Assembly (NCBI GenBank): GCA_014385025.1
Contig: JACRTB010000015.1
Coordinates: 1-64,000, forward strand
Direction of reading: 5' to 3'
Length of the DNA stretch: 64,000 bases
From: Yanshouia hominis
GTDB taxonomy: Bacteria > Bacillota > Clostridia > Oscillospirales > Ruminococcaceae
In this document: positions 42,355 through 51,793 of the stretch, one piece after another
Numbering within the stretch: the first letter of the stretch is position 1
Layout: each line of letters opens with the position of its first letter
Made by a program: the position numbers and the translations under genes
Notes under the pieces: model-generated
What the model was told of the DNA's origin: nothing
Database searches by the model: none
What the model saw: the letters and a program-made list of their open reading frames with translations, nothing else

Positions 42355-43593
42355 TTACACAATGGCGGCGAGATGATCCGCCGCCGAGCGGATGCGGTCA
42401 AACAGCGGCTCGGGCAGAGCGAGGCTCTCGGTCTGCACCCCCGCCGGAGTGTACCGGTTCTTGCAGCCCATGTAAACTCCTCCGAGAAACACCGAACCGC
42501 AGTGCCATTCCCCGCGCAGGGTCAGCAGCAGCGAAAGGGCCCCCGACGACAGGGCGGGCGCGACATAGGGCTTAAAGCCGAGGGCGCGCATCTCGAGGTT
42601 CGCTTCGACCGTCCGGCGGGTCAGCTCCCGCGAGAGGGCGTCGTCATACCGTTCGACCGAGTTGGCGACCACCAGATCCCCGCCGTGCGGCCCGAAGGAT
42701 CTGCCCTCGGTGAGAAAGGCGGCGAAGCGCGGGTCCCGCTTGGCAAAGTAGGCCGCGCGCGCGTTCATCACTCCGAGGCCGAAGCCCTGAATCTGCTCGG
42801 GGAAGAGGCCCTTTCCGTCAAAGGCGCCGTTTTCGCCCCGGTTGCTCTCAAGGAACACCGTCTTGGCCAGCGGATCGACCGGGTCGGACACCGATGCATA
42901 AAGCCCCCGGAAGCCCGCCGCGCGGGCCTTTCCGGCGTAGAATCCGGCGATGGCGGCGTTCGCCTCAAACTGGGCCATCCGCACGTCCCGCACCCCCGAG
43001 CCGACAGGAGGAATCCCCTTTGAGGCGATGAAAACAAACACGTCGCAGTCAAAGAGCTCATCCTGCCCCACCGCCCGCACCGGCGGGAAGGCGTCGTAAT
43101 TCCAGGGCAGCGCCACCTGTCCCATTTCGATTTCCCAGCGGGCCGTCACCTTCTCCGAAAGATCGCAGATGCCGATCTCCGAGATCACGTCCGACCCGGT
43201 CAGCACCAGCGCGGTCAAAAGGGTGCTGCCCACGTCGCCGATGGCGAGCAGGTTGACCCGCTTTTTCCCCCGGCGCGCCTCGGGACGCAGCAGCTCGCGC
43301 CAGCGCGGATGGGAGTAGTTCACCGCCCGCAGGGTCCGGGCCTCCAGCGCGGCCGTAAGGGCGGGATGCTCCGGCGCAGGGGATTCGAGCCGCGAGCAGT
43401 CGAGAAAGCGGACATCTTCCACAGGCGCGGAGAGCTGCCGCAGATCGCACGGCGCAAAGGAGGCGCGGCTCTGTTCCGGGCTGCGCTCATAAAGCCAGAC
43501 CAGCGGGGCGCCCGCGGCGGGCTCCTGTGCGCGGGGAAGCGGCAGCTCCCGCGCACAGGCGCAGGTCACGCCGTCCACATAATAGAAAAACAT
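42355..43593 (-). CDS. Lactate/malate dehydrogenase-like NAD-binding protein
   Basis: A 412-residue protein with an N-terminal extension of about 110 residues, then an LDH/MDH-like Rossmann fold. The nucleotide loop is VNLLAIGDVGSTLL, followed by the acidic end ICDLSEK. The segment SVSDPVDPL corresponds to the NPVD motif, and FGPHGGDLVVAN to the GEHGDS catalytic His motif. Both motifs are altered, so the substrate may be unusual. A C-terminal CGSVFLGGVYMGCKNRYTP stretch is distinctive. The ATG at 43593 follows AAGGAAGG, 24 bp after the giant gene. Confidence 0.75.
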   Translation of the reverse strand: MFFYYVDGVTCACARELPLPRAQEPAAGAPLVWLYERSPEQSRASFAPCDLRQLSAPVEDVRFLDCSRLESPAPEHPALTAALEARTLRAVNYSHPRWRELLRPEARRGKKRVNLLAIGDVGSTLLTALVLTGSDVISEIGICDLSEKVTARWEIEMGQVALPWNYDAFPPVRAVGQDELFDCDVFVFIASKGIPPVGSGVRDVRMAQFEANAAIAGFYAGKARAAGFRGLYASVSDPVDPLAKTVFLESNRGENGAFDGKGLFPEQIQGFGLGVMNARAAYFAKRDPRFAAFLTEGRSFGPHGGDLVVANSVERYDDALSRELTRRTVEANLEMRALGFKPYVAPALSSGALSLLLTLRGEWHCGSVFLGGVYMGCKNRYTPAGVQTESLALPEPLFDRIRSAADHLAAIV

Positions 43594-43617
43594 CGTATCC
43601 TTCCTTTCGGTCAGGTC

Positions 43618-46600
43618 TTAAAAAAGCTTCTCGTAGCTTCGGCGCAGCATCTCAAGGTCGTTTTCGAGGTACACCGACGCCGCCAGATTAGGGTCATAGG
43701 CCATGCAGCTTCCCTTGTCGGGGGCGAGCGGCAGGATAACCGCCTCGGAGAGGCGGGAAAGTGTCAGGTTCCGGGCAAAATGCTCGCGGTACTTCGCCTC
43801 GAGGACAATGAACAGGTCGCGCGCGTTCTCGATGCAGCAGCAGGAAAACTCGAAGAGCGCCCGGCGCGAGCAGTCGGAGGGAAGCTGCGGGGTCGCATAG
43901 GGGAAAATCATGTTGATGCCGGGCAGCAGGCCCGCGACCGGCTGGCGCTCGCGCTGCACCGTATCGCCGCCGATAAAGGGATAGAGGGTCGATTCGACGA
44001 ACCAGTAACGCAGGTTCGGCATATAATAGACGCTGTCGATCGGCAGGCCGTAGACGCTCATCAGATCCCGTCCCCTGCCGGAAAGCAGTCCCACCAGCAC
44101 GGTGCGGATTTCCACCTCCGCCCGGTTGAACATCGGGTGCAGCGCCCGGATGCGGTCGCCGCCGTGCACCAGGTCGTCAACGAGGATGACCGGCCGGTTA
44201 AAGGACTTGATGGTGGCGATCTGGCTGGGAAGCGAGGTGTAGTAGGGAAAGGATTCGATCGAATGGCGGCGCAGATCGGGGGTGTAGACCTTGTCGGTAT
44301 GCAGCGTCTTGGTGACGGTATTGGGCACCGCCTTTCCGCGCAGCATCTTGCCGAACGGCACGCACATCAGTTTTCCGAGGGTCCGCGGCTTGGTGGGATG
44401 GTTCGGCACCTCATTGAGGGCGGTGATCCGCTCCACCAGCCGATGGTGGATGATCTGGGAACTCAGCGAGAGGACAAGATTTCCCGGGAAAAGCTGGGTG
44501 GCCGCCATCTGGAGCCTGCGGTGGGCGCCGCGGATGGCGAGCAGCACCTCGTCGTTGGAGGAAAAGGGTTCCTTGATGGTTGTCTCGAGATTTTGCAGCA
44601 GCACCAGCGGGGAGCGCATGTCCGCGACGAAGAGGGGGCGCCCCTCTCGGGAGTGGGCCGCGCGCACAAAGCCCTGCCGCTCGAGCGCCGCGATGCCGGC
44701 ATGGGAGAAGGCCGCGACCGGCACGCCGCTTTCGGCAAAGCAGATGCAGTAGCCGCAGCCGTCGGCAAGAGCGGCCGCGAGCACCTCCGAAAGAAGGAGC
44801 TGCTCGAAATCATAGCCCTTTTCGGAACGGCGGGTGTAGATTCCCGAGATCAGCAGAATCCGTCCCGCCGCCTTCTGCCGGACCTCTTCCGCGAGAGCGG
44901 CGCTGCCCAGCACCCCAAACAGCTCGGCGGAGCTGACCAGACGGTAACGGGCGAAGCCCAGCGGGCGCCTGCGCGCGGTGTCCCGCATGACCATCAGCAT
45001 TCCCGGCGTTTCGGGCAGGCAGACCGGCTGCTCGCCGCGCTCGGTAAGGAACCTGCGGCCAAGCTCCTCGCGCAGCGGCCGGTCGGGATTTTCAACCACG
45101 TCGAAGCGGATATCCTGCGGACGCAGCGTCGGCTTATACTGCGGTTCGCGCAGATAAAGGCTGTTGTGATAGATGAATTCCTGCACGACCGGGTCGATGA
45201 GGGCCGAGATGTCCCGGTTCAGGTCGATGTTCTCGCGGATGCGGGTCGAGCTGATCTCCTCCAGGTGGGTCGGCAGCGAAAGCTCGATGACCTTGCCGGT
45301 GATGCAGGAAAGGTTCCCGATCTCGGAGGAGGTGTCCCCGTCCAGCCCGCTCGCCCGGCGGAAGACGATATGGTTCATCCGGTGGATCGAGAAATCCGAC
45401 GGCTCCGCCCGGTAGGAGGAGGCGTTGCGCACCACGTCGCTGCCGACGGCGATATAAAGCTCCCGGCCCGCGAAGGTCTCGGAGAGCCGCTTGAGGTCGG
45501 CGGGATTGGCGAGGTTCACCGGAATATCATCCGGGAAGAGGTGAACATGGAACTCGTCGGCCACCGACATGCTGACAATCTGCCGCCGGATCAGATGGGG
45601 CTGGGTTTTTTTCGACCACGAGAATTCGTCTACCGCGAGATAAACCTCGAAGCCCAGATCGCGGATCGCCCGCACAATCCCCTTGTGGGAGAGGGTGAAT
45701 GGGTCGAAGGTTCCGGGAAAGAAGGCGATCTTGTCCCGGTGCTCAAAGCGGAACGGACCGTAATCGATCCGCTGCAGCGAGATGAACCGGTAGATATGCG
45801 AGAGGGCTGCCGCCCGGTAGAAGAAGGTGAGCTGGCGGCCGCTGTTCTCCTCCGAGAGAAAGAGGAGCTTTTTGCAGCTCAGGGTAAAAATACCGGCCTT
45901 CTGCTCGTGGGAAAGCCGTTTCGAGCCGAAGATCACCTTGCCGATGACCGAAAGCGCCTCCTGACGGACCTCCGGGCGGTAATTGGCCAGCCCGTCGAGC
46001 AGCATTCCGAGCAGCCGGCGGCGGCGGCCTTCAAAGACGCCGTCCGCCTCGAGAAACCGCCGCGGATAGACCGGGCAGCATTCGAGCAGAACCCCGACGG
46101 TGTGCAGCGCGACCGACACAATCCGGTCGTCGGTGCTGCCCAGCAGGCCCCGGAGTCCGTCGATCAGCTCGTCAAGCTCCTTCGGGTGGAGCAGGAGGGC
46201 AAGCTCGCCGAGATATTCCGGGATATACTTTGAAAATTCGTACCCCCCGACCTCCAGCCCCTTGGTCAGCTCAACCGCGATTTCGTTGCGCTGGTCGAGG
46301 GCAAGCAGCGGCGCGACCTTCAGCAGCGCCGCGCCGGCCGAATGGCGCACCACCACCCGCTCGCTGACCTTGATGAGGTTGGAAAAGTGGGCGGAGATGT
46401 GCAGAATCCGGTCGTGGATGCCGTGCTCCACCTGATCGACCAGAAGCTCGATGTTGACCGCCTTGAGAATCCAGGGGGTGGCGGTCTTGAGGTTGTCGAG
46501 GAAGATGTCGCTGACCACGTCGTGCTCATAGAGCGCCTGCTCGAGGGGCGCGGCGTCAAGTCCGAGATTTTGCAGGATTTTGCACTGCAAAAAGAGCAGG

Positions 46601-48462
46601 GTGATGTTTCCGCCGTTGTCGAAGCCGCCGATCAGCTTCGCCGTTTCACGGCAGCAGGCGGCGGAAGCGGGCAGCTCGCCGGTAATCCGCTTGAAATAGC
46701 GCAGCGACGCGGCCGTAAGCTGGACCGGCTCCCGGCCCGCAAAATAGGAGGCGAAGCGGTACAGCTGGTCGAGCTCGCCGGGCGTGCAGAGGGCAAGCGG
46801 AAGGTAAAGCATCGCGTCGAGCAGCGCGAAGGCGGGGCCTTCCTCCAGCAGCTCCGGACAGTCGTAATAGCGCAGGAAGGCCTCCAGATACTGCCGCGCG
46901 TCCTCGGGGCTGCAGTAGTCGAGCACCGCGGAAACGACAATTTTCAGGGTATACCCGATAAAGCTCTTCTGCTGCGGAGTGAGCTTATGATCCGGATAAA
47001 CGATCATATCGAGATACTGCACCCAAAGGGAGAAGGGGGTCTGCTCGCTGAGGTCCGCGACGCCGCGGGGCAGCTCCTTGCGGTAGCTGTTGTTGAAGCG
47101 GGCGATGATGTTGCCGATCAGGTCGGCCGCCTGGCGGCGGATATCCCCCTCGCGGTGCATCAGCAGCTCGTAAAGGAATCCCAGGGTCTGCACCTTCTGA
47201 GTCGGGCTGATGTAGGCGAAGTACTCCTCGAAGATGTTCAGGTAGGCGCGGGTGCGCTTCCAGTCCTTTTCGCTGCGGGCCGCCTCCAGAAGATTGCCGA
47301 ACCGCCGCTCATGGCTCAGGCGGTACATGATCTCTATGTTGTGCTCCACCGCGGTCATGGTGATCGCTTCGACCACCTCGGCGCTGTCCATCAGCGCGGT
47401 TTCGCGCCGCACCGGGACGGGCTGCGGCCGGCCGGTCAGGCCGATATCGACCCCCAGCCCGCGCATATACTCCTCGAAGTCGCGCAGCTTGGCGTAGACA
47501 AAGCGGTAGCGGCGGCGCTTCTGTTCATCCACATTGTCCAGCTTGCTCAGAATGACCTGAAACGACTCGTCGAGCGGGTAGATCTCGGTGAGCTCCCGCC
47601 CGGCCCCGTCCCTGCTCTGCTTGACCCGGAAATCGGCATAGATCAGCACGAGCGATTCGGCCGAAAGATTCTCAAGCTCGAGATCCCACGTCGAGTGGTT
47701 GGCCGCGATATGCCCGATGCCCGGCAGCCCGTGCGAGGCGCACCAGCGGTCGGTGTAGTAATAGTGAAGATAGGGAACTCTTTCGTCCGGCTTGCATCCG
47801 AACTTGCCGATGTCGTGAGCCGCCGCCGCCCCCGAAACAAGAGCCGGGTCAACCGGCGCGCCGCCCGCGCAGAGTCCGCGCGCGACGGTCATGGCGACAT
47901 AATGCACCCCCGCGATATGCTCAAGGGTGTGAAAAGGGGTCACCTCCCGTCCCAGGCGCATCAGCTCATAGACGAATTCCGAGCGGAAGGAACCGAGAAA
48001 GCGGGCGTACTCCTCCCTGCGGTCGCACTTCCGGTACTCCTCCTCGGTAAGAAAGGCAAAGTCCAGCAGAGGGTCGAAGGGCAGGCTTCTGCGTTCGGCG
48101 TCAAAGACGGCCTGCAGCACGGCAAGCAGGAAAAGCGCCCCCGTCCCGTAGGTCAGGGCGCGCGGCTCGAAATCCGGATCGGGGAAAAGCAGGCTGGCCG
48201 CATAGCGGTGGGTAAAAGCGAGCCATCCTTCCTCCGGCTCGGGGGTCAGACCCGCAAGAGCGCCGCGGCAGCAGTCGAGCACCGCGCCGCAGGAAAGTCT
48301 CGCATGGATGGGAAAGATTCCGCACAGCGAAGCGGCGAACGCCTCATTGCGCAGCAGGGCCTGAATTTCTTTCCTCGGAATCCCGGATTTCTGCAGGAAC
48401 GGCTTGTCGAGCAGGATGGCGCCGAGATCGGACAGGAAGCGGCGTTGCATCTTTTTTGGCAT
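43618..48462 (-). CDS. Giant HD / HEAT-like / NMN adenylyltransferase-like / GNAT-like / phosphoribosyltransferase-like fusion protein
   Basis: A 1614-residue cytoplasmic protein without signal or membrane segments. Domains in order are as follows. HD phosphohydrolase-like, about 175-285, with AAAAHDIGK and NHSTWDLE. A long helical HEAT/armadillo-like region, about 360-890. A nucleotidyltransferase of the NadD/cytidylyltransferase type, about 910-1100, with FFPGTFDPFTLSHKG and ISSTRIREN. A GNAT-like stretch, about 1150-1275. A phosphoribosyltransferase-like domain, about 1330-1500, with the PRPP loop PVILVDDLVHGGDR at 1424-1437. The combination suggests nucleotide or dinucleotide cofactor handling. 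It heads the seven-gene operon, with its own promoter and GAGGAAAAACC upstream. Confidence 0.8.
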   Translation of the reverse strand: MPKKMQRRFLSDLGAILLDKPFLQKSGIPRKEIQALLRNEAFAASLCGIFPIHARLSCGAVLDCCRGALAGLTPEPEEGWLAFTHRYAASLLFPDPDFEPRALTYGTGALFLLAVLQAVFDAERRSLPFDPLLDFAFLTEEEYRKCDRREEYARFLGSFRSEFVYELMRLGREVTPFHTLEHIAGVHYVAMTVARGLCAGGAPVDPALVSGAAAAHDIGKFGCKPDERVPYLHYYYTDRWCASHGLPGIGHIAANHSTWDLELENLSAESLVLIYADFRVKQSRDGAGRELTEIYPLDESFQVILSKLDNVDEQKRRRYRFVYAKLRDFEEYMRGLGVDIGLTGRPQPVPVRRETALMDSAEVVEAITMTAVEHNIEIMYRLSHERRFGNLLEAARSEKDWKRTRAYLNIFEEYFAYISPTQKVQTLGFLYELLMHREGDIRRQAADLIGNIIARFNNSYRKELPRGVADLSEQTPFSLWVQYLDMIVYPDHKLTPQQKSFIGYTLKIVVSAVLDYCSPEDARQYLEAFLRYYDCPELLEEGPAFALLDAMLYLPLALCTPGELDQLYRFASYFAGREPVQLTAASLRYFKRITGELPASAACCRETAKLIGGFDNGGNITLLFLQCKILQNLGLDAAPLEQALYEHDVVSDIFLDNLKTATPWILKAVNIELLVDQVEHGIHDRILHISAHFSNLIKVSERVVVRHSAGAALLKVAPLLALDQRNEIAVELTKGLEVGGYEFSKYIPEYLGELALLLHPKELDELIDGLRGLLGSTDDRIVSVALHTVGVLLECCPVYPRRFLEADGVFEGRRRRLLGMLLDGLANYRPEVRQEALSVIGKVIFGSKRLSHEQKAGIFTLSCKKLLFLSEENSGRQLTFFYRAAALSHIYRFISLQRIDYGPFRFEHRDKIAFFPGTFDPFTLSHKGIVRAIRDLGFEVYLAVDEFSWSKKTQPHLIRRQIVSMSVADEFHVHLFPDDIPVNLANPADLKRLSETFAGRELYIAVGSDVVRNASSYRAEPSDFSIHRMNHIVFRRASGLDGDTSSEIGNLSCITGKVIELSLPTHLEEISSTRIRENIDLNRDISALIDPVVQEFIYHNSLYLREPQYKPTLRPQDIRFDVVENPDRPLREELGRRFLTERGEQPVCLPETPGMLMVMRDTARRRPLGFARYRLVSSAELFGVLGSAALAEEVRQKAAGRILLISGIYTRRSEKGYDFEQLLLSEVLAAALADGCGYCICFAESGVPVAAFSHAGIAALERQGFVRAAHSREGRPLFVADMRSPLVLLQNLETTIKEPFSSNDEVLLAIRGAHRRLQMAATQLFPGNLVLSLSSQIIHHRLVERITALNEVPNHPTKPRTLGKLMCVPFGKMLRGKAVPNTVTKTLHTDKVYTPDLRRHSIESFPYYTSLPSQIATIKSFNRPVILVDDLVHGGDRIRALHPMFNRAEVEIRTVLVGLLSGRGRDLMSVYGLPIDSVYYMPNLRYWFVESTLYPFIGGDTVQRERQPVAGLLPGINMIFPYATPQLPSDCSRRALFEFSCCCIENARDLFIVLEAKYREHFARNLTLSRLSEAVILPLAPDKGSCMAYDPNLAASVYLENDLEMLRRSYEKLF

Positions 48463-48502
48463 GGTTTTTCCTCCCCGGCGAAGCGTTTCATGGAATGAAT
48501 TT

Positions 48503-48531
48503 ATTATGCTCTATTTTCAGGGGTTTTGCAA
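48503..48531 (-). promoter_or_regulatory. Promoter of the giant-protein operon
   Basis: On the minus strand, -35 TTGCAA (48526-48531), 17-bp spacer and -10 CATAAT (48503-48508), about 40 bp before the start codon. Confidence 0.7.
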
Positions 48532-48552
48532 GGGGAAGGGGTGTGATATAAT
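48524..48552 (+). promoter_or_regulatory. Promoter of the papain-fold protein gene, overlapping the divergent one
   Basis: A perfect -10 TATAAT (48547-48552). The -35 is poor (TTTTGC at 17 bp, or the shared palindrome TTGCAA at 15 bp). The two divergent promoters therefore overlap at their -35 regions and could compete. Confidence 0.55.
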
Positions 48553-48597
48553 GTAAGTATCACGATCGCTTCACTCCGATCAAAAAGGGGAATTGCT

Positions 48598-50805
48598 ATG
48601 AATCAGATCATCCGCCGCGCGGTTTTGCCGCTTTTGGCCTTCGCGCTGTTTTTTACCGCACCGCAGGCCGTCTTGGCGGCGCAGGCGCCCGCCGTCTTGG
48701 CGCCCGGATACCGGAGCCAGCCCTTCGAAACGGACTATCTCTCCTCGGGCGGCACGACTCAAACCGCGCGCCGCAGCTATCCGAGGCGCTACAGCCTGAC
48801 CGCCGCGGGGGAGATGCCGGATCTTTCCGCCGCGCAGGGCGGCTGGAACACCGCCTGGGCGATTGCTGCCGCCCGTTCGGCGGAATCCTCCCTCTATCAA
48901 AACGGCTCCTTCCCCGCGAATCTGCCGCTTGAACAGGGACTTTCGGAACGGCTGCTCGCCTGGTCCTCCTATGCGGTCGGTTCAAATCCCGACGATCCCG
49001 CCGACAGCACCGGCGCCGACGCCTATCTTCTGCCGCAGGAGGCGTCATCCCTCGGGCCGGAGGCGCGCTTCGCGGCTTCCGGCAATTTCTTCATGGCCGC
49101 GTCCGCCCTGGCCCGCTGGTCGGGAACAGGAACCGGAGCCTCCCTCCCCTATCCCGAGACATGGATGTTCAGTCCGGAGCAGGGACTTCTTTACAGCGAA
49201 TACCGGGGATACGCCGAGATTCCGCAGGAGCGCCGCTTCGACCGCTTCTGCCAATTGCGGGAGGTTCGGATTCTTCCGCACCGCAACGGCCGGGGGGAAC
49301 CCGACGGATGGGCGGTCAAGCAGGCGATGCTCGACGGCCTCGCGCCGGCGATGGCGCTGAGCATGGACCCACAGGCGCTCGGCAATCCGATTGACAGCGG
49401 TGTGCCGTACTACGCGGCGCAGGAGGGGCAGGCCGTAAACCAAGCCCTGGTCCTTGTGGGCTGGAACGACGATATTCCCGCCGCGGCCTTTGCCGACGGG
49501 CAGGGACGCGTCCCCGCCGGTCCGGGCGCATGGCTGGCCCGCGGCTTTTGGGACGGCGGCCCGGAATTCCTCTGGATCTCCTATTACAGCCAGGGAATTT
49601 CCGATCTCTTTGCATTTGTTCTTGAGCCGGCCCGCTACGACCACAACTATCAGCATGACGGGCTGGGGCCGACCGCCCTGCTGCAGGCAACCGGTACCGT
49701 TTCGATGGCGGGCCTCTACACCGCCTCGGGCGCGGAGCGTCTCGACGCGGTCGGTTTTTACACCGCCGACCATGGAGTAACCGCTTCAGTCCAGGTCTAT
49801 ACCGGCTTCAGCAACACCGCGGACCCCTCCACCGGCACCCCCTGTCTCGGGCGGGGGCAGTCAGTGCTGCTGAACCATGCGGGCTATCACACCTTGGAGC
49901 TCGACCAACCGGTTGCGCTGGCCGAAGGGGAGACTTTTGCCGTCGTCGTCACCCTCTCCGGCAAAAGCCCCCTGCACCTCTTTGTTGAGCAGAGCGTCGA
50001 GGGCTACGCCGAGGCGTCGGTCCATCCCGGACGCAGCCTGCTGCGCGCCGGGTCCAGCGGCGTCTGGACCGACCCGGCATTGGGTGAACGGCCCTCCGTC
50101 CTCTGTGTCAAGGCCTTTACCACCGATCTGCCGCCCGCCGTCGGGCAGGCCGCGAAGCCCGCCGCCGCGGACATGGAACCCGCCCCCAGCCCCGCGGGGA
50201 TGGAGCGCCTGCTCCCCCTCGACGGCGCGGCGGCCGAAGCCCTTTCCCGGAGCGCCTTTGAGGAGGCGGCCCGCCGGGCAAAATCCGAGGGCCGCGCCGA
50301 TGTCATCGTCCCGGTCGCGGCGGTCAACTATACCGACCTGCTTCCGGAGGGGCGTGAGGCTATCCTGCGCGTTGCCGGTGAGATTTCCGAACGCACCGGC
50401 GTCAAAATCACCCCCCGGCTTCTTGCCGACACCGTCGAGGGCGGCCGGGTGCTGGGACGGCTTTACCTCGATCCCGCTGCCTGTGCCGCTCCGCTGCGGC
50501 TGGGGGTCTTCCCCGATGACCCGGTCTCGCAGGCGGTCTTTGACAACCACTTCGCCAACCCGGTCCGCACTGTCCGGCTGACGCATCAGGGGGAGTTCGG
50601 CGCACCGGTCGTTGCGGCGTTTGCCGCCGATCTCGTAGGGCTTTTGCCCGACCGGCTGACCATCTACCGTTACAGTGAGCAGACCAACAGCTACCGCCTT
50701 GCGGAGGATGTTGTCCATTCGATTGACGAGCGAGGCTACCTGCGTCTGATTCTGCCCACCGGCGGCTGCTATGTCATCGCCGACCGCGCGCTCGAGCCGC
50801 GCTGA
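48598..50805 (+). CDS. Secreted papain-fold (C1A) protein with lectin-like domain, catalytic residues replaced
   Basis: A 735-residue secreted protein with a signal peptide ending near AVLAAQA. Residues of about 60-345 align with C1 family peptidases that carry a lectin-like domain. The Gln of the oxyanion hole is kept (Gln 80), but the catalytic Cys position is Ala 86 (QGGWNTAWAIAA). The His position is Gln 282 (VNQALVLVGWND) and the Asn position is Gly 316 (ARGFWDGG). The lectin-like beta domain follows, about 365-505 (LDAVGFYTADHGVTASVQVY), then a C-terminal domain of about 200 residues. It should therefore bind and not cleave. The frame is intact over its whole length, so it is not a decayed gene. 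RBS is AAGGGG. Confidence 0.82.
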   Translation: MNQIIRRAVLPLLAFALFFTAPQAVLAAQAPAVLAPGYRSQPFETDYLSSGGTTQTARRSYPRRYSLTAAGEMPDLSAAQGGWNTAWAIAAARSAESSLYQNGSFPANLPLEQGLSERLLAWSSYAVGSNPDDPADSTGADAYLLPQEASSLGPEARFAASGNFFMAASALARWSGTGTGASLPYPETWMFSPEQGLLYSEYRGYAEIPQERRFDRFCQLREVRILPHRNGRGEPDGWAVKQAMLDGLAPAMALSMDPQALGNPIDSGVPYYAAQEGQAVNQALVLVGWNDDIPAAAFADGQGRVPAGPGAWLARGFWDGGPEFLWISYYSQGISDLFAFVLEPARYDHNYQHDGLGPTALLQATGTVSMAGLYTASGAERLDAVGFYTADHGVTASVQVYTGFSNTADPSTGTPCLGRGQSVLLNHAGYHTLELDQPVALAEGETFAVVVTLSGKSPLHLFVEQSVEGYAEASVHPGRSLLRAGSSGVWTDPALGERPSVLCVKAFTTDLPPAVGQAAKPAAADMEPAPSPAGMERLLPLDGAAAEALSRSAFEEAARRAKSEGRADVIVPVAAVNYTDLLPEGREAILRVAGEISERTGVKITPRLLADTVEGGRVLGRLYLDPAACAAPLRLGVFPDDPVSQAVFDNHFANPVRTVRLTHQGEFGAPVVAAFAADLVGLLPDRLTIYRYSEQTNSYRLAEDVVHSIDERGYLRLILPTGGCYVIADRALEPR

Positions 50806-50911
50806 AAGTCAAAGGACAGATGAAGCCCGGCGTCCGCCCCTCTCACCGGGGACGCGGACCGCTCGCCCGAACCGCGCCGAGGGGCAGGCGCAGGAGGAAC
50901 TCGGAGCATCC

Positions 50912-50972
50912 GGCGTCCTTCCGGAACCGCCAACCACGCGCCTGCTCCGCGCCGAAGGACGCCTCCTTTTTT
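50912..50972 (+). terminator. Terminator of the papain-fold gene
   Basis: A 10-bp stem (GGCGTCCTTC with GAAGGACGCC) with a long 32-nt loop is followed by CTCC and TTTTTT. A second hairpin (GGGTGGAC with GTCCACCC, then TTTT) lies at 50993-51030. The remaining gap to 51245 holds no gene and no promoter I can place with confidence. Confidence 0.65.
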
Positions 50973-51245
50973 ATAACTGCATAAACTTCTGGTGGGTGGA
51001 CTTTTGCCATGGGCTGGGTCCACCCTTTTGAATCTGTTTGCGCAATTTTCAAAATTTTTCCGCCGAAGGGATCAAATGGACCGCAGCGGGCTTTGCAGAC
51101 GCGTTTTGAACCGCGCCGGCATGTGGGAATACTTTTTCCCTCCGGTTTGTCCCGGAACGGCAAACCGCATCCCTTTCATAGAATGCATTAAGAGCGCCAT
51201 CATTCCACCTGCGATCAGATTTACCACAGAAAGGGAGTTTTTTGC

Positions 51246-51512
51246 TTGAACTTTTACTGTCCAAGGACGGGCGTCACGCGGATGGCCTGCGCCGCACCGA
51301 TGCAGGCCGCCCCCGCGCCCGCCGCCTGCGGATGTGAAACGCCGTCCGAGCAGACCTCACGGGAGGCCTGCCTCTGCAACATGTCTCTTGCCATGTCCTA
51401 CGTCCTGATGCAAGGCTGGGCGCAAACCTACGAACCGGCTGTCGCGCTGTCCCGGGGGACCATTTTCCCCGAGCTCGACCTGCCGTTCCTTGCCGCCGGG
51501 AGGATCTGCTGA
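51246..51512 (+). CDS. cotJA: Spore coat associated protein CotJA
   Basis: An 88-residue spore coat protein. The family core sits at the C-terminus (LAMSYVLMQGWAQTYEPAVAL, then GTIFPELDLPF). The N-terminal half is rich in Ala, Pro and Cys. It starts with TTG at 51246, eight bases after GGGAG; no ATG in a better position exists. Its stop overlaps the cotJB start (TGATG). Expression should be in the mother cell during sporulation, but I could not place a sigma-E promoter with confidence. Confidence 0.88.
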   Translation: MNFYCPRTGVTRMACAAPMQAAPAPAACGCETPSEQTSREACLCNMSLAMSYVLMQGWAQTYEPAVALSRGTIFPELDLPFLAAGRIC

Positions 51513-51790
51513 TGGAAAACAACATGAATTGCGGATGCGTCCAGAACGCCCTGACCGGCCCGGCCGCCATGCAGCTCGCGCAGGCCGGATTTGTCATCTC
51601 CGACCTTATTCTTTATCTCGACACCCACCCGACCGACCAAAACGCCCTCTCGTACTTTGCCGCAAAAAAGTCGCAGTATGAGCAGGCCAAAGCGGCCTAC
51701 GTCCAGCAGATCGGACCGGTCCGCATCAGCGACGTCGATCCCGCCGATGGATGGACCTGGGGAGAAACCCCCTGGCCTTGGGAGGTATAG
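51512..51790 (+). CDS. cotJB: Spore coat protein CotJB
   Basis: A 92-residue spore coat protein, second in cotJABC. Family features are MQLAQAGFVISDLILYLDTHPTD, LSYFAAKKSQYEQAKAAY and the aromatic end DGWTWGETPWPWE. The start overlaps the cotJA stop, so the two are translationally coupled. cotJC begins 3 bp after its stop. It needs CotJC to assemble into the coat in Bacillus. Confidence 0.93.
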   Translation: MENNMNCGCVQNALTGPAAMQLAQAGFVISDLILYLDTHPTDQNALSYFAAKKSQYEQAKAAYVQQIGPVRISDVDPADGWTWGETPWPWEV

Positions 51791-51793
51791 GTT

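Noticed and set aside
43309..48498. Very long plus-strand frames (974 and 718 residues)
   Set aside because: They are shadows of the giant and LDH-like genes in GC-rich DNA. They lack ribosome binding sites and have no domain resemblance, while the minus-strand frames carry clear motifs.
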